Assembly: GCA_964247055.1 (NCBI GenBank)
Contig: OZ176053.1
Location: 4,588,001-4,652,000 of the forward strand
DNA: 64,000 nt
Direction of reading: 5' to 3'
Source of the DNA: Paragordius varius
Taxonomy: Eukaryota; Nematomorpha
A program made the translations under genes and the position numbers. Every line of letters begins with the position of its first letter. Position 1 is the stretch's first letter. Positions 38,901 to 50,210 of the stretch are shown here, piece by piece. The notes beneath the pieces are model-generated. The model worked only from the letters and a program-made list of their open reading frames with translations, had not been told where the DNA came from and did no database searches.

Positions 38901-39609
38901 ATCATTTTTTAACGTCAAAATAGATATTTGATGATTTTTTTCCCTTTGATCGCAGAACATTTTTGTGCGATTGGCGAAAAAAGTTTTATTTACCTTTTTA
39001 CCGACCAATAATTATTAAGAAAGTATTTGAATTTAAAAAATGACTTATTTTCTTCCGCGTTCGCTACAAGAGGTTTGACTATATTCTTGTTTAAGCCTGA
39101 TTTCAAATGTTACTTTGTTTCCAGATGAGACATAAGTTTTTTGAATTATATGTGCAGTAAAAATATATTATTTTTGTTCGCAAATAATCGGTTCATTTAT
39201 GATAATGATTGACTATTTATCTAAACATATCTTGCACTTAGTTATACTCCATATGTACTATTCTTTTTTGCTTAAGATCCCACTCAAAAAAGCTCAGGCT
39301 TGGTGTAACTCCAAAAATAATATCCCTTACTTTGAAACAAGTGCAAAATCAAGCACAAACGTTGATGATGCATTTTTAACCGTTTCTGGATCTGCTCTGG
39401 CCCGTGAAATTCGCTCCACGGCTGACATTTTTAGCTATAACTCAGGTCTGGGGGGTTATAGCGGCTTATCCAATAATCAAAATGCCCAAAAAACTTTAAT
39501 TGATGGCAGCTCAGGATCTAATCCTATTATTAAATTGGGTGAGAATACTAATAATATGAGTAGTGGTACAAATCAATCTCCTTTCAAAAAAATTTGTTCA
39601 TCTTGTTAA
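35913..39609 (+). CDS. RAB7: RAB7 small GTPase of late endosomes/lysosomes, with extended C-terminus
   Basis: Four exons: 35913-35971, 35997-36123, 36182-36400, 39277-39609; 245 aa. RAB7 directs late endosome-lysosome traffic and fusion. The nucleotide-binding motifs are intact: GDSGVGKT (17-24), WDTAGQE (64-70), NKID (127-130), ETSAK (155-159); the RAB7 signature [20 protein letters not shown] is exact. Intron 1 is 25 nt and is forced by frame and by the P-loop it splits; intron 2 is 58 nt; intron 3 is 2.9 kb, filled with Helitron-derived repeats. After the GTPase fold the tail is about 40 residues longer than in human RAB7A (207 aa), is Gly/Ser/Asn-rich, and ends KKICSSC rather than the usual CxC. 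Confidence 0.95.
37081..37240 (-). mobile_element. 160-bp minimal Helitron-like element (copy D)
   Basis: On the minus strand: A|TCTATATATTTATAAAAATG...hairpin GCTGCGTAGCAGC...CTAG|T. Both termini are intact but nearly all the interior is deleted, leaving 160 bp with a run of about 15 G. It lies in RAB7 intron 3. Confidence 0.8.
37246..38840 (-). repeat. Helitron-derived tandem array in RAB7 intron 3 (544-bp unit)
   Basis: 37246-37789 is repeated almost base for base at 37790-38333, offset 544 bp, with only a few substitutions; a third diverged unit follows to 38840. Each unit carries the Helitron 5' end (TCTATATATTTATAAAAATG on the minus strand at 37784 and 38840) but no CTAG hairpin between them. 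The paralogous 60-70-codon ORFs in the array are by-products of the repeat. Confidence 0.8.
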
Positions 39610-40185
39610 TCACTTATTTATTTTATTTAAAATATTTTTGGGGCAAAATCATACAAGAATTATGTATAAATTGTTGCACATATAAAAACAGAAAGTTTTA
39701 ATAATTATGTCATTTATCAACAATCTAATATATAGGACTTTTTTATTTATACCATAAATGCAAGATAAATATACATACACTAATATCGATATATAAATCA
39801 TTTTTTATTTCAAATTAATATTACTAAACAATCAATATCTTATATTGCTTATTAACATTTTTAATGACCATTACATACCCATACATATCATATAACTGGC
39901 ATTATTGGTGATATAAATGAAAATTATATATTCCAAAATGTCTATTTCTATAAATATACATATATCAATAAATTTTATTAATATAAATAAAATAGGTGAA
40001 TTATAACCGTAGTTTTTAAACACATAAAAACCACTCTATTAGATGAGCGATAAATACAAAACCAAAGATATGAAGAAATAGCATAAAATTGCAATTATTT
40101 TAGGTAAGAATGAATTACACAAAAAGTTTAAAATATATAGTGCATTCAAAATAGCATTTTCAAAATTCCATTTGTAAATTATCAA
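39610..40185. other. Convergent intergenic region between RAB7 and HERPUD
   Basis: Holds both 3' UTRs. AATAAA-like sequences lie near 39967 for RAB7. Nothing else seen. Confidence 0.5.
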
Positions 40186-43100
40186 TTAATCTAGGGGTGG
40201 TGGACGTTCAGGCACTAAAGAAGTGACAAAAGTCATAAAAATATATAGGACAGTTTTTGTTCCTGACCAAAATGCCGTCAATTTCTGATTCAGACATTGG
40301 ACTAGAGCAGTTTGTTGGGGGTGTGGTTGTACAAATTCGTTTTGCGTGTTTGTATTAGCATTATCATTAGTACCGGTTTTTGTGGATGTGATCTAATGAT
40401 ATTTCATAGCAAGACAAATATATACACTATGGTAGTATTTGTAATGGAATAAAAATAAATTATGTTAAGATAGGGGAGGGATTATTAGCAAATAATTTAT
40501 AGTAGAAAAACATACAAAAATTTAAACATGTTTTAACTTTGTAAATCTATATATATAGTCACACAAGCTAGTGTAATTATTTAAAAATATGATAAATCAT
40601 TAAAACTAAATCTGTTTTTAAACTAAAAATTTATTGGCGATATACCTTAACACGTTGACGGACAGTAGGAACAAGCGAAGTTCGAAAATTGACACTATAT
40701 GTTTTTGTGATTTTTAGAATGTTAGAAGTATAGTTTTACTCTTTCTGCTTAAATAAACTTAATTTTGATTAATTTAGTACCTTTATTTAAAGTATAAAAT
40801 GAATAATAAACAAATACATACCAGTATAGTTATATAAATAATAATAAATATCGTTAAACGTATCAATAAGAACTATAAATTCAATAGAAAACACGATCGC
40901 ACTACTCCCTTCACAACCACGTGCATACTAAATCTGCAACTCGTATAACAGGTGAAATATGAACTTCAACCTAAAAAGATGTTTTCAAAACACGACACTA
41001 TGCTTCTACGTATACGCCAGTAAGTGCACATTTGTGCTGCTATAGCCGTAGTGTCTAAAAACGACCGTTTCGTTTTGGACGGCTATAGCAGTCATGCCAC
41101 ATTGTGAACTTCGCTTTGACGGCTATAGCCGCAATTGTCCGTCAACGTGTTAAAAAAATAAAAGTATTTATGGTCTTTCGTATCAAAAACTTATTTAAAT
41201 TTTTTATATTCATGATGTTGAGTAAGGTTTAATAACCGGCTTACCAGGTACAAAATACAGTCCACGGTTATAACTAGTCAATTAATACCATGATACAAAT
41301 TATATTGTGTTTAATAAAAGAAAAATTTTGGCTATTTTTTCACGGTTAATTATATCTAATATTAAATTTTATACCATTATTTATATTATTTGATACAAAA
41401 ACATCAACTAACATGTGCTCAAAATCATTTAACTAGCTCTTTTAAAACAACCAATCAATGACCGATTTAAAACAAACTCAAGCATCGAGATTATTAAGAT
41501 ATATTATTACAGTTTGTTCATCATATTGTTGAGAAGTGGAGGGAACATCTGCTGCATTAGTACTTGAAGTGCTTGGTGGATTTTGTTCCATGTTTGGTTC
41601 CTGAGGGGCATTTCGGTTTTCAACATTATTGTTTTGATTATTCCTCAGTGGATTTCCCATTGGTGTGAGCAATAAACCGGCCTGATACCTTTATTCAATA
41701 ATAATATACAATTTAAAGAAAAAAAATCGCATAACAGCCAAATGAGGGCCTTAAATTATTATGCTAAATGTTTAAATTGTGGGATAGATACGAGTATATG
41801 CGTCAACATTTATAAATTTTATTTTTTATTAGGATGAACCACCACATAGATTACTACGTAGATTAATTGTTATTTTTTACAATAGCCTTATTAATGGAAA
41901 ATTTATTTTTTATTTGAAAGTTATTGCTATTACTATGAAACTTATATATTGAATAAAAAGGTATTTGGTTTTGACAGTGTTGTTGTTTTAATTTAAAATT
42001 GACATCCGAATCCAAGTGAAGCAATAAAAGATTTTAATATCAATAATTAACGATAATTGCTGTAAAAAGTAATAAAAGGCATTTTAAATGTAATAAATTT
42101 TATAAACCATAATGTATTAAGATTTGCCACCTTTTTAGCGATTTAACAAAAAATTAAAGTAATTAGGGGTGATCTTATAATTTTAAAATATATTCTTTTT
42201 AAAAATTTCGCATAAAATGCCATGGAATGCATATGTGTAAATTTGGCTCTAGATACTTTATTTATATAAAAAATCTCTTCGTGTTGAAAAGACACTAAAA
42301 AGTATTGAAGTGTTAGATTCTGAGATAATAGGGGTTTTTTTCAAAATTTATGCACATTTAAAAACCCACCTCCTCCAAAAAGGTATAATAAAGTGTTGTT
42401 AATCACATTACATAATATGGTATAAAAAAATATACTTACAAAAATATGAGTGTTGCAATCAGTAACACAATCAGGAATCGATTAACGCTCGAATAAAAGT
42501 ATAGGACTGTGAGGAGAAGGGCAATCCTCATCAATATATATCCATAATCCAACCAATCTATGTTGGGTCTCAAAACAGGCTGTCGGGCACCTTGAGCCGG
42601 AGGAAAATCATTATTGTTTTGATTTGGGTTAATGTTATTATTATTTAATCCATTGACTAAATTGTTAATAAAATTATTATTATTGTTATTCATATTAAGG
42701 TTATTGGGTTGTTGCGTTTGAGAAGAATTAACAATATTTGCATCGGCTGCTTGATTATTATTATTGAATGTATTATTCCTTGTTCCCATAATAGGTGTAG
42801 TCCACATATTATTATAATAATAAAAATTATAAAAATAGGGATTATAAAATGGCAATGGCATAGTTGTCATTTGATTTTGCGCCGCATATGGTGGAGGGCC
42901 AGCATTTTGATATAATGATGATAACTGGTGATAGGATGCACTATATAGCATCACAATATCAGAATATATATAAAAAACAATTTTTTTTATAAAAAAAATT
43001 TTCGGTTCAAAGCTATGAGCATTAGCGTTTACGTCTAAATGAATCAATACCAGAATTAACAGTTTGAAAGAAATCTAATCGTTATTAATAAACTTAAATT

Positions 43101-43949
43101 AATGGACAAATGATCCATCACAGTTTTAATTTAAGATTAACATTCCTAAATTTTTTTATTCTATATAAACTTGGTTAAGTAAGGAAAACTTTTTTATTAT
43201 TGGATAAAATAAATTGATTAAAATTAGAAAATTAAATATAGAGAACGGTTACCATGTAAATTATATGTAAATATATGAAATATTTCATAAATTACCAATA
43301 GGCAGCCCATGCATCATAATACGATCTTTGCCATATTTGATTAAACTCCGGCGAATAAACAGGCGTTGATATTTTTGCACTAAATTATAATCAATAAAAA
43401 TTATTATAAACACAAAACAAAAAAGTAAAATCAAATTTAATACTTAATTTTTTAAAAAGGATAAATTGGGACCAATTTACATACATATATAAAAAATCAA
43501 GATATTTATTGTAATTTTCCATAAATGTTGTAATGACATAATTGTCAATTTTTTTTATCCTTAATTCATAAAAAATAAAAAGAGATAATAATGATAATTT
43601 TAAAATATTATAAAAGACATAAACTTGCTAGTGTCATTTAACTTTTCTTTTCCAAATTTGTCAGCAGAACAAATTATGTAGATAAAATGTTGATCCATGT
43701 CCTATATACATAAGTAAAAATATTACCTCAATAAATAGGTCCTTCAAAATTTGTTCATCCTTAAGCAATCTACCCATGTATATTAACTTTTGTGATAAAA
43801 CTTCCTTAAAATTAAATATAACATACTGGATTATTGTAATATTTTTTAGATATTTGATGTTTCAAAGCAAGTATATCCCAAGAACTATCAACGATAATTT
43901 TGAAATCATCATAAATTGGAGATTTTAGTGTTATTTCTAATTCAGTCAT
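40186..43949 (-). CDS. HERPUD: HERPUD homologue: ER membrane ubiquitin-like protein of ERAD
   Basis: Seven exons on the minus strand: 43827-43949, 43727-43804, 43625-43701, 43296-43379, 42440-42940, 41511-41688, 40186-40392; 415 aa. HERPUD proteins scaffold the HRD1 ERAD complex at the ER. The N-terminal UBL (1-80) reads ELEITLKSP..W.ILALKHQIS, then LIYMGRLLKDEQILKDLF and FIYIICSAD. Next come an SPEFNQIWQRSYYDAWAAY motif (compare WQQQMAW..YARQYYMQYLAA in human), an Asn-rich linker, and the membrane hairpin IDWLDYGYILMRI...LYFYSSVNRFLIV (about 250-295). The last exon (LTAFWSGTKTVLYIFMTFVT then SLVPERPPP) matches the human C-terminus (AWLVFKTFFASLLPEGPP). Exon 6 can also read through to a stop at 41478; using the GTAATA donor at 41510 joins the conserved last exon in phase. 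Introns 1 and 2 are 22 and 25 nt. The donor of exon 3 is ambiguous by 18 nt. Confidence 0.9.
40651..41149. mobile_element. piggyBac-like 499-bp MITE in HERPUD intron 6
   Basis: Flanked by TTAA on both sides (40647-40650, 41150-41153). Inverted ends CACGTTGACGGACA and TGTCCGTCAACGTG, with GCGAAGTTC / GAACTTCGC further in. TTAA duplication suggests piggyBac-type mobilisation. No coding capacity. Confidence 0.8.
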
Positions 43950-44012
43950 TGGCCAATTAAAAAGTTTATCGTAAAGGCCTAACTCGAATATATTATAATA
44001 TGATAAATAACC
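43950..44012. promoter_or_regulatory. 63-nt divergent spacer between HERPUD and DCPS
   Basis: The start codons of two oppositely oriented genes are only 63 nt apart, so promoter elements must be shared or must overlap the neighbouring transcripts. No motif is recognised. Confidence 0.4.
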
Positions 44013-45002
44013 ATGCTGATTGAAGGCAGTAAATTCAATTTTGAAAATTTCAAGTGTACAAAAGTTTTGAAAACAATACCATCGATAAAGCAAATCAATT
44101 TACTTGGTTATTTTAATGATGAAAACAAAAAAGCAATAATCTTAATACGGAAGTATCCCTTTGAAACCGAGGACTCGAAAAAATTTTGTTTTAGCAAAGA
44201 TGTTAGTGATGTTAAAGTTAACGATATATATTCCAGTTTTACCATGTTATTACCCGAAAATTTATCAGGTATATGAATAATATTAGTACAGCTGCTAAAA
44301 TAAATGTGGTATATCCTGCCACTGAAAAACATATTTTAAAATATTCATCATCTATATTTTTTACATTCGTTGAAACCCCCAAAATATATTGCGATTATAC
44401 TTTCCCGTACTTACAATCTAATAAATTTGATTTAAAGGTTTTATTACTGATCCTAATAGTTTAGTGGGTAGATAATATTTTAGATGGATTATCCGAACAA
44501 GAATCAATCATTTTAAAGGACACAAATTTGGGTATTATTTTGCTTCAGGATTTAAGTTGGGACGGAAAAAGTTTGACGAATTTGCATATATTGGGCCTCC
44601 CACTTGCGAAAGGTATAAGTTCAATACGTGACCTTAATGATTCCCATTTGTCATTGTTGGAGGGTTTAGAACTTCAAAAAAATGTAATTTTTAAATGCAC
44701 ATTATATTTAGAATATTGCTAAAAAATATAACATATCAAAAAATTTGATCGAGGCCTATTTTCATTATCCTCCAACCTTTTACCACCTACATATTCATTA
44801 TACTCTTACAACAAATATTATGCCAGAAGATTCTTTATCCGGAAACAATGTTACTGCAGGACGAAACATATATTTAACGGATACCATGCAAAATATAAAA
44901 TTAAAATCGGATTATTATAGAAATATTTATTGCGCTACAATATATTTAAGTGATAATTCAGATCTTTTTCCGATTTTTAATATGGCCTCTGAAGGCGATT
45001 AA
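44013..45002 (+). CDS. DCPS: DCPS scavenger mRNA-decapping enzyme (HIT family)
   Basis: Four exons: 44013-44268, 44292-44437, 44465-44683, 44712-45002; 303 aa. DCPS hydrolyses the cap left after 3'-5' mRNA decay, releasing m7GMP. It matches human DCPS throughout: NDIYSSFTMLLPENL, INVVYPATEKHILKY (human TVVYPATEKHLQKY), WVDNIL, ISSIRDLNDSHLSLLEGL and the HIT triad YHLHIHY, with the central His (about residue 234) as the expected nucleophile. The three introns are 23, 27 and 28 nt. All are required: each contains an in-frame stop or shifts the frame, and homology is continuous across each. The N-terminus is about 35 residues shorter than in human, lacking only the disordered leader. The start is 63 nt from the HERPUD start, divergent; the stop is 15 nt from the TIMM13 stop. 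Confidence 0.93.
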
Positions 45003-45017
45003 TAATGACACTCGTAA

Positions 45018-45356
45018 TTATTCCATATTATCGTGTTCGCGTTTTAATCTATTTGTGTATGTTCTGGAAACAAGATTCCAACTATCCATAAATCGGTCCA
45101 TACACATTGCCATACATTTCTATAATTAAATAAATATTTTGCAAACTTGTTCATAATTATCAAATGTTGCTCCTGGTTTTGTGATACATTTTGGGAAACA
45201 TTTATTAGTCAAATTCTAGCATATTATATATCTATACCAAACTTTTATTAATTCTTGAGCATTTTCTAACGCTATTTGTTGTTTTATCCCTTCTAATAAT
45301 GCTTCTTTTTGGGTGGAGTTTAATGCGTTTGTATCGATATCTCGGGGAAAATCCAT
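45018..45356 (-). CDS. TIMM13: TIMM13 small Tim chaperone of the mitochondrial intermembrane space
   Basis: Three exons: 45243-45356, 45147-45215, 45018-45119; 94 aa (human TIMM13 is 95). Tim13 pairs with Tim8 to guard hydrophobic precursors crossing the intermembrane space. It shows [15 protein letters not shown], then the twin CX3C motifs CFPKC (44-48) and CMAMC (63-67), then [16 protein letters not shown], in close agreement with the human protein. Both introns are 27 nt; each carries an in-frame stop and is removed by GT-AG splicing in phase 0. The ATG at 45356 was chosen over an upstream non-ATG extension. The stop lies 15 nt from the convergent DCPS stop, so the 3' UTRs must overlap. 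Confidence 0.93.
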
Positions 45357-46019
45357 GCTTTCTAAATGAATGTATAATATACACCTTGATGCTTTTAACT
45401 TCAACTATATTTATAATTTATTTGTGGCCGTTGGCATTTTGGAGTAGTATCCGTAGAGCTTAAAATTGTTACATACTACTGAAAAGTTTTTGGTTAATTT
45501 AGATAAATCTCCTATCATAGAGAAAAAAACATAGATTTTTACAGTTTCTTAACTTATAGGGTCACAAATTTAAATAGCTGCTAAACTCAACCGAGCGAGC
45601 AGTTAACATGGAATTAATTTGCTTGTGAATCGTATTTTGCAACTTTCCAAAGCTCATTAAAATTTTCCACAATCAGACACTGTTTACAAAAAATAAACTG
45701 TTGAAATATATATTATGATAGAATAATGTATATTATTATAGTGCTTTCGGTTCTGGCCCTTATGATTGATTTATCACTTCGTTTCCTCTTTATTTTATGT
45801 TTGGATTTACATTTTGAAGCATTTTATCCCAGAGGATATTGTAGTTAACTACATTTATAGTTATCATAGTTTTAATTTAACTATCAAAAATTGCTCATAT
45901 ATTCGATAAAAAAGCATAACTTTTTACAGTTTTGTGACTTTTAGAGTCTAAAATTTTGACAGCTCTAAAACACGATTCAGACGAACAGGTGATGTTAAAA
46001 TCAAATATATCAAGTTTTG

Positions 46020-47860
46020 CTTGTAAAATGTAGCCTGGAAAGTACACTTTTTGCCTGTAATGACGATTTTAAAAAATTATGATAAAAAATGGCCGCAAAA
46101 AAGTTGGATATGAGGTTTTTACAATATACATTTTTCCAAAAAAAAATTTGTATAATGCGCCTAAGAGCCTAAAGAAAGTATATCATTAAATTCGGCCTAA
46201 TACCTTTAATACTTTTAAGAATATTCGAATTTGAAATCGCCCGGGGATATAAAAACCTCAAAGAAAGTTAGTCATCAAAAAATGATAAAATTTGCGCATA
46301 TTTTTTAAAAAATTGGTGGAAGCTAGAGGCTTCTTTCTGAAAAATTCCACTAAAAAATATCATAAAAAAGCAAAACAATATTTTCAAAAAAAAATTTTTT
46401 TTATAAGTGGTATCCAAAAATTCCAAATTTTTTGCTATTCCAAAATGGGCTAATCCTCATAACCGCAAAAATGCCGGGATAGCACGATAAAAATATTAAA
46501 TATACAAATTTTGATATAAACTAATAATATTTTGGAAAATTTATACTTTTTTTCAAAAATTTAATTTCTATCAAAATTTTGTTGAAGGTTCCTTCATATT
46601 GAGTCATGATGGAAACGTTTTAAAAACGCTTTAACAAATTATACAAAACTTTTACTATAAAATTCAATGATGATGAATATTTCTATAGCTTTATTATATT
46701 TAAATGTTTTGAAAAATTTCGGCGCCATTTTGTAAAAAACTCAATTTTATGTAATTTTGAATATATTTTAACACTTCGATTCAAATTGGGGTATCTAAAT
46801 ACCCCAGACTAAATTTGAGTTTGGATTTATAAATAACTACTGAAGGAACCGGTTCAAATTTGAATTTATGCTTCTATTCTAATAAAAATTATATAAATAT
46901 TCCAAAATATCTTATTAAAATTTTGTTTTGAAGAAAAAGTTCCGTGTCAAACTACTTCGACGCCGTTTTTATTTTACAAAATTTTTGCAAAATATCGTCT
47001 CATTTAAATTACATCTAACATTGATAGAATTAGGAAGAGCGGTTTATCTTGTATTATTTTTTGATTTTATAATTTCACACATGTCACATTGACGAAATTT
47101 TTACCTTTCGGTTTCACCTTAAAATAAGTAATATCAAGTATTTTTGAATAAAGTTTTTTATATATTTCGGTTTATTGATGTTATATAAGTGCAAAATTTT
47201 GCCATGGTTTCGATTCCTTCCATACTTTTTAAAGTATTTGATTTTAAACAGGCCTGGGGTATCCAACTACCCCAATTTGAATCGAAGGACTAAAAAGAGT
47301 GTGTTGTATCCAAGTGTTAATCAAGTCTGACGTGATATTAGCGCCATAAAATTATATAGAAAAAGTGTTTAATAATGTCTTGCGTTTTTATACCATTTCC
47401 ATCATGCCTCAAAATAGTTTAAAGTACGTTTAAACAATTTTGCTAAAAATTTTTGAAAAATTATCCATTTATTAAAATTATTTTATAATTTTGCATATAA
47501 AATTTTTTTCCGCATTTGTGCAGCCCATTTAGGAAGAGCAAAAAATTTTGGGACTGTCGGATCACAAACTAAAATTTAAATGTTTTAAAAATATTATTTT
47601 GCTTTTTATATGTAGTTTATGATAATTTTTATTTTATGAATGAGCCTCTAGCTGTTACCAAAATCTATTTAAAAAATATAGCAAATTTTGCCATTTTCCG
47701 ATATGAAGCACTCCCAAAAGTTTAAATTATTTCTTAAATCGCTCATAACGGTGCGTACAAGGGGGTATAAAAAAGCTGATGGAATATATATATTGTGATA
47801 AGAAAATGTATCATTGTTATGGTGCTTTTGATTTGGCCCTTACCAGTGGTCGTAAGTGCC
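46020..47860. repeat. Foldback-family copy interrupted by a MITE
   Basis: Arms about 46250-46771 and 47317-47860 share GTGGAAGCTAGAGGCTTCTTTCTG-type and ATGGTGCTTTTGATTTGGCCC-type words in inverted order. The TTAA MITE at 46772-47316 sits in the middle. Confidence 0.55.
46772..47316. mobile_element. TTAA-flanked hairpin MITE, copy 4 (nested in a foldback)
   Basis: TTAA at 46768-46771 and 47317-47320. CACTTCGATTCAAATTGGGG + TATCTAAATACCCC at the left; CTGGGGTATCCAACTACCCC..CCAAGTG at the right. Confidence 0.85.
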
Positions 47861-49520
47861 TCTTCTTAGAAAATGACAAAATGTGCATTTTTTAAATAAA
47901 TTTTTTCGGTGAAAGCTAAATGCTTTATTCCAAAAAACCACTAAAATATACCATAAACTATTTATAAGCACAGCAATATTTTTAAAAATTAATTTTTAGA
48001 TATGGGCTTTGATAGTCCCAAATTTTTTCGCTCTTCTAAAATGGGGTAGTTCTTTTAAAATAAAATCAAAAAATTTTTTAAATATATGCTAATTTTTGAC
48101 ATAAAAAAATATTTTAAAAATATATACTTTTTTAAAAAATTTAAAGCAAAATTTTGTTAAAGCGTACTTTATACTATTAGGGGTGTCCAACACAAATAGT
48201 TCTTTAAGAGCGATATTCTCGATCTCAAAAATCCGAAGAGCCACATTTGAATTAATATTAAGACATAAGTATTAAAATTGTTTATAAACATGTATAGATT
48301 TATTAATAAAATAACTAGTAAAGTTATTATAATATTGCTAAATTTGCTGTTAAATTGTACTAATATATGTAAAAACAAATTATTTGAGGAAATGCATAGA
48401 TAAAATAAAGTTAATTTTTGAAATGTATATGCCATTGATAAAAGCACAAATATAGAGTATATCATAATGAATTCTATTTGAAATGATAAATTTTTCACAA
48501 AAAACAACTTGAACTTACCCCACTTAAATTCCTGCTGAACTGTGTTTAACATGCAAATTTCAAATATATTTAATATATTAGAAACATATGTATGGGCTAC
48601 CGAGGAATAATTGTATTATTATAAAATCTGACGTCTAATAAAGATCTTAAACAATGAACTGCTTGTTTAAACTAGATTTGACATATTCCTTTTACAATGG
48701 CTCATGTGGTTAGAAATGTAGTTATTTTATATAATCATCTGCTTTAAAGCATAAACATTTTAAAGATCTATTAAATATTGATATCAAATTGGAGATATAA
48801 TTTACAATTAATGTTAACAAAAAATTTTATTCAATTAATTAAATTAATATTTTTCTATATCAGAGTAATAATAGAGAGGATTTGACGGATACAATAAGAT
48901 TATCAAAACTAAATAATTATCAAAAAGTTTACCAATTGTAAATATTTTCGAATACATAATTTATTAATCTAATAATGGGTGCTACATTAAAAATAAGGCT
49001 GTGTTTTCATATGGCTCTTTCAGTAAATAAATAAAAAAACATTTATCTTACGAATGCGTTATTTATAACTCCAATTATTGCTATATTAAAAATGGGACTA
49101 AGGGTTTCAGAAATATGGCCTAAATAATTACCAAAAATAATTTACAAGTGGCAATATTTCTATACATATTCAGATTGTTAAAAAAATAAATGATTTAAGG
49201 AATATGATATGAAATATAATAAAAAATATTATAAATAAAATTTTATGCAAATCAATTCAAAATTTTTACTTTTTAAAAAAATTTTAAACATTTTATACCG
49301 CTACTCAAAAATTAAACTTTTTGCAAAAAAAAATTTTTTTCAATTGTTTTAAAGAGCCACTCAAATTTTCAAAGAGCCATAAGTGGCACCGGAACCACTT
49401 ATTGGACACTCCTGATTTAGAGGCCTTATGGAAACGGTAACGCTCAATATAAAAACACTTTCTCTATATAATTCGATGATGATGAACATTTCTATAGCTC
49501 CAGGATTTTAATTTAAAAAT
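47860..49520. repeat. Foldback-family copy split by a hAT-like element
   Basis: GCGTACTTTATACTATT at 48161-48177 should continue into TTGAGGCATGATGGAAACGG as in other copies; here the continuation (GAGGCCTTATGGAAACGG) resumes only at about 49420. Confidence 0.5.
48178..49413. mobile_element. hAT-like 1.2-kb non-autonomous element
   Basis: Left AGGGGTGTCCAACACAAATAG, right CTTATTGGACACTCCTG, inverted repeats with further subterminal AAGAGC / AAAGAGCC words. A 127-codon minus-strand ORF near the left end (to 48552) is hydrophobic A+T sequence without a transposase motif. Confidence 0.65.
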
Positions 49521-50210
49521 AAAAATTTTCGTGAACATATGCAATGTTATTAGACTTAGTTATGTAGAGAGAAGGGACATATTGAAGCATACAAAGCAAT
49601 GTTATTATTTCTCTCATTTAAGTCAATTATTAATAACACTCATATAAAATATAATTTGTTTGAAATTATATTGACAAAATTAATTATATTACAATACAAC
49701 TTCATCATTCAATATGTGTCAAGTGTGTATATAATTAAATAAATCATTACGCTATATTGCATAAATATTTGACTCAACAGAATGAATTTTAATCTTCCAT
49801 TTTAAGCAACAACGAATTAATATTAATAATTTTAATTTTTCAAATATTAACCTTAACCAAATTTCATACAAGAATAATTTATTTCTAAAAAATATTTAAG
49901 AATGATTGTTGTAAACCTGATCAAAAAATAATTGCCAACATAAAAGATGAGGTCATGTATAAATAATAATTGCGGAGATCTTATTTTTGATTCAGTTTAC
50001 TATTGCATTGAATACTAGATAAGATTAGATAAAACATTGAATAAATCTATACATTTTCTGGTTTTAAACAATTTATAAATTATATGTAGATTTTGAGAAA
50101 AGGATTAAAAATAGTTTTTAAACGACAGGAAATGCGGCATTTTTCTGTGAATAATCTTCAAATTGCATAATTTTTTACCATTTAATAACATATTAATATA
50201 CTTACTTCCA
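49521..50210. other. Upstream flank of the membrane-protein gene
   Basis: No repeat or exon recognised. The stretch probably holds the promoter and 5' UTR of the gene starting at 50211. Confidence 0.4.

Noticed and set aside
41478..41510. HERPUD ending at the TGA at 41478
   Set aside because: A GTAATA donor at 41510 joins in phase to 40392-40186, which encodes the conserved HERPUD C-terminus; the read-through end remains possible as an isoform.
48169..48552. 127-codon hydrophobic minus-strand ORF
   Set aside because: Spans the border of the hAT-like element and the foldback host sequence; hydrophobicity is expected from T-rich codons.
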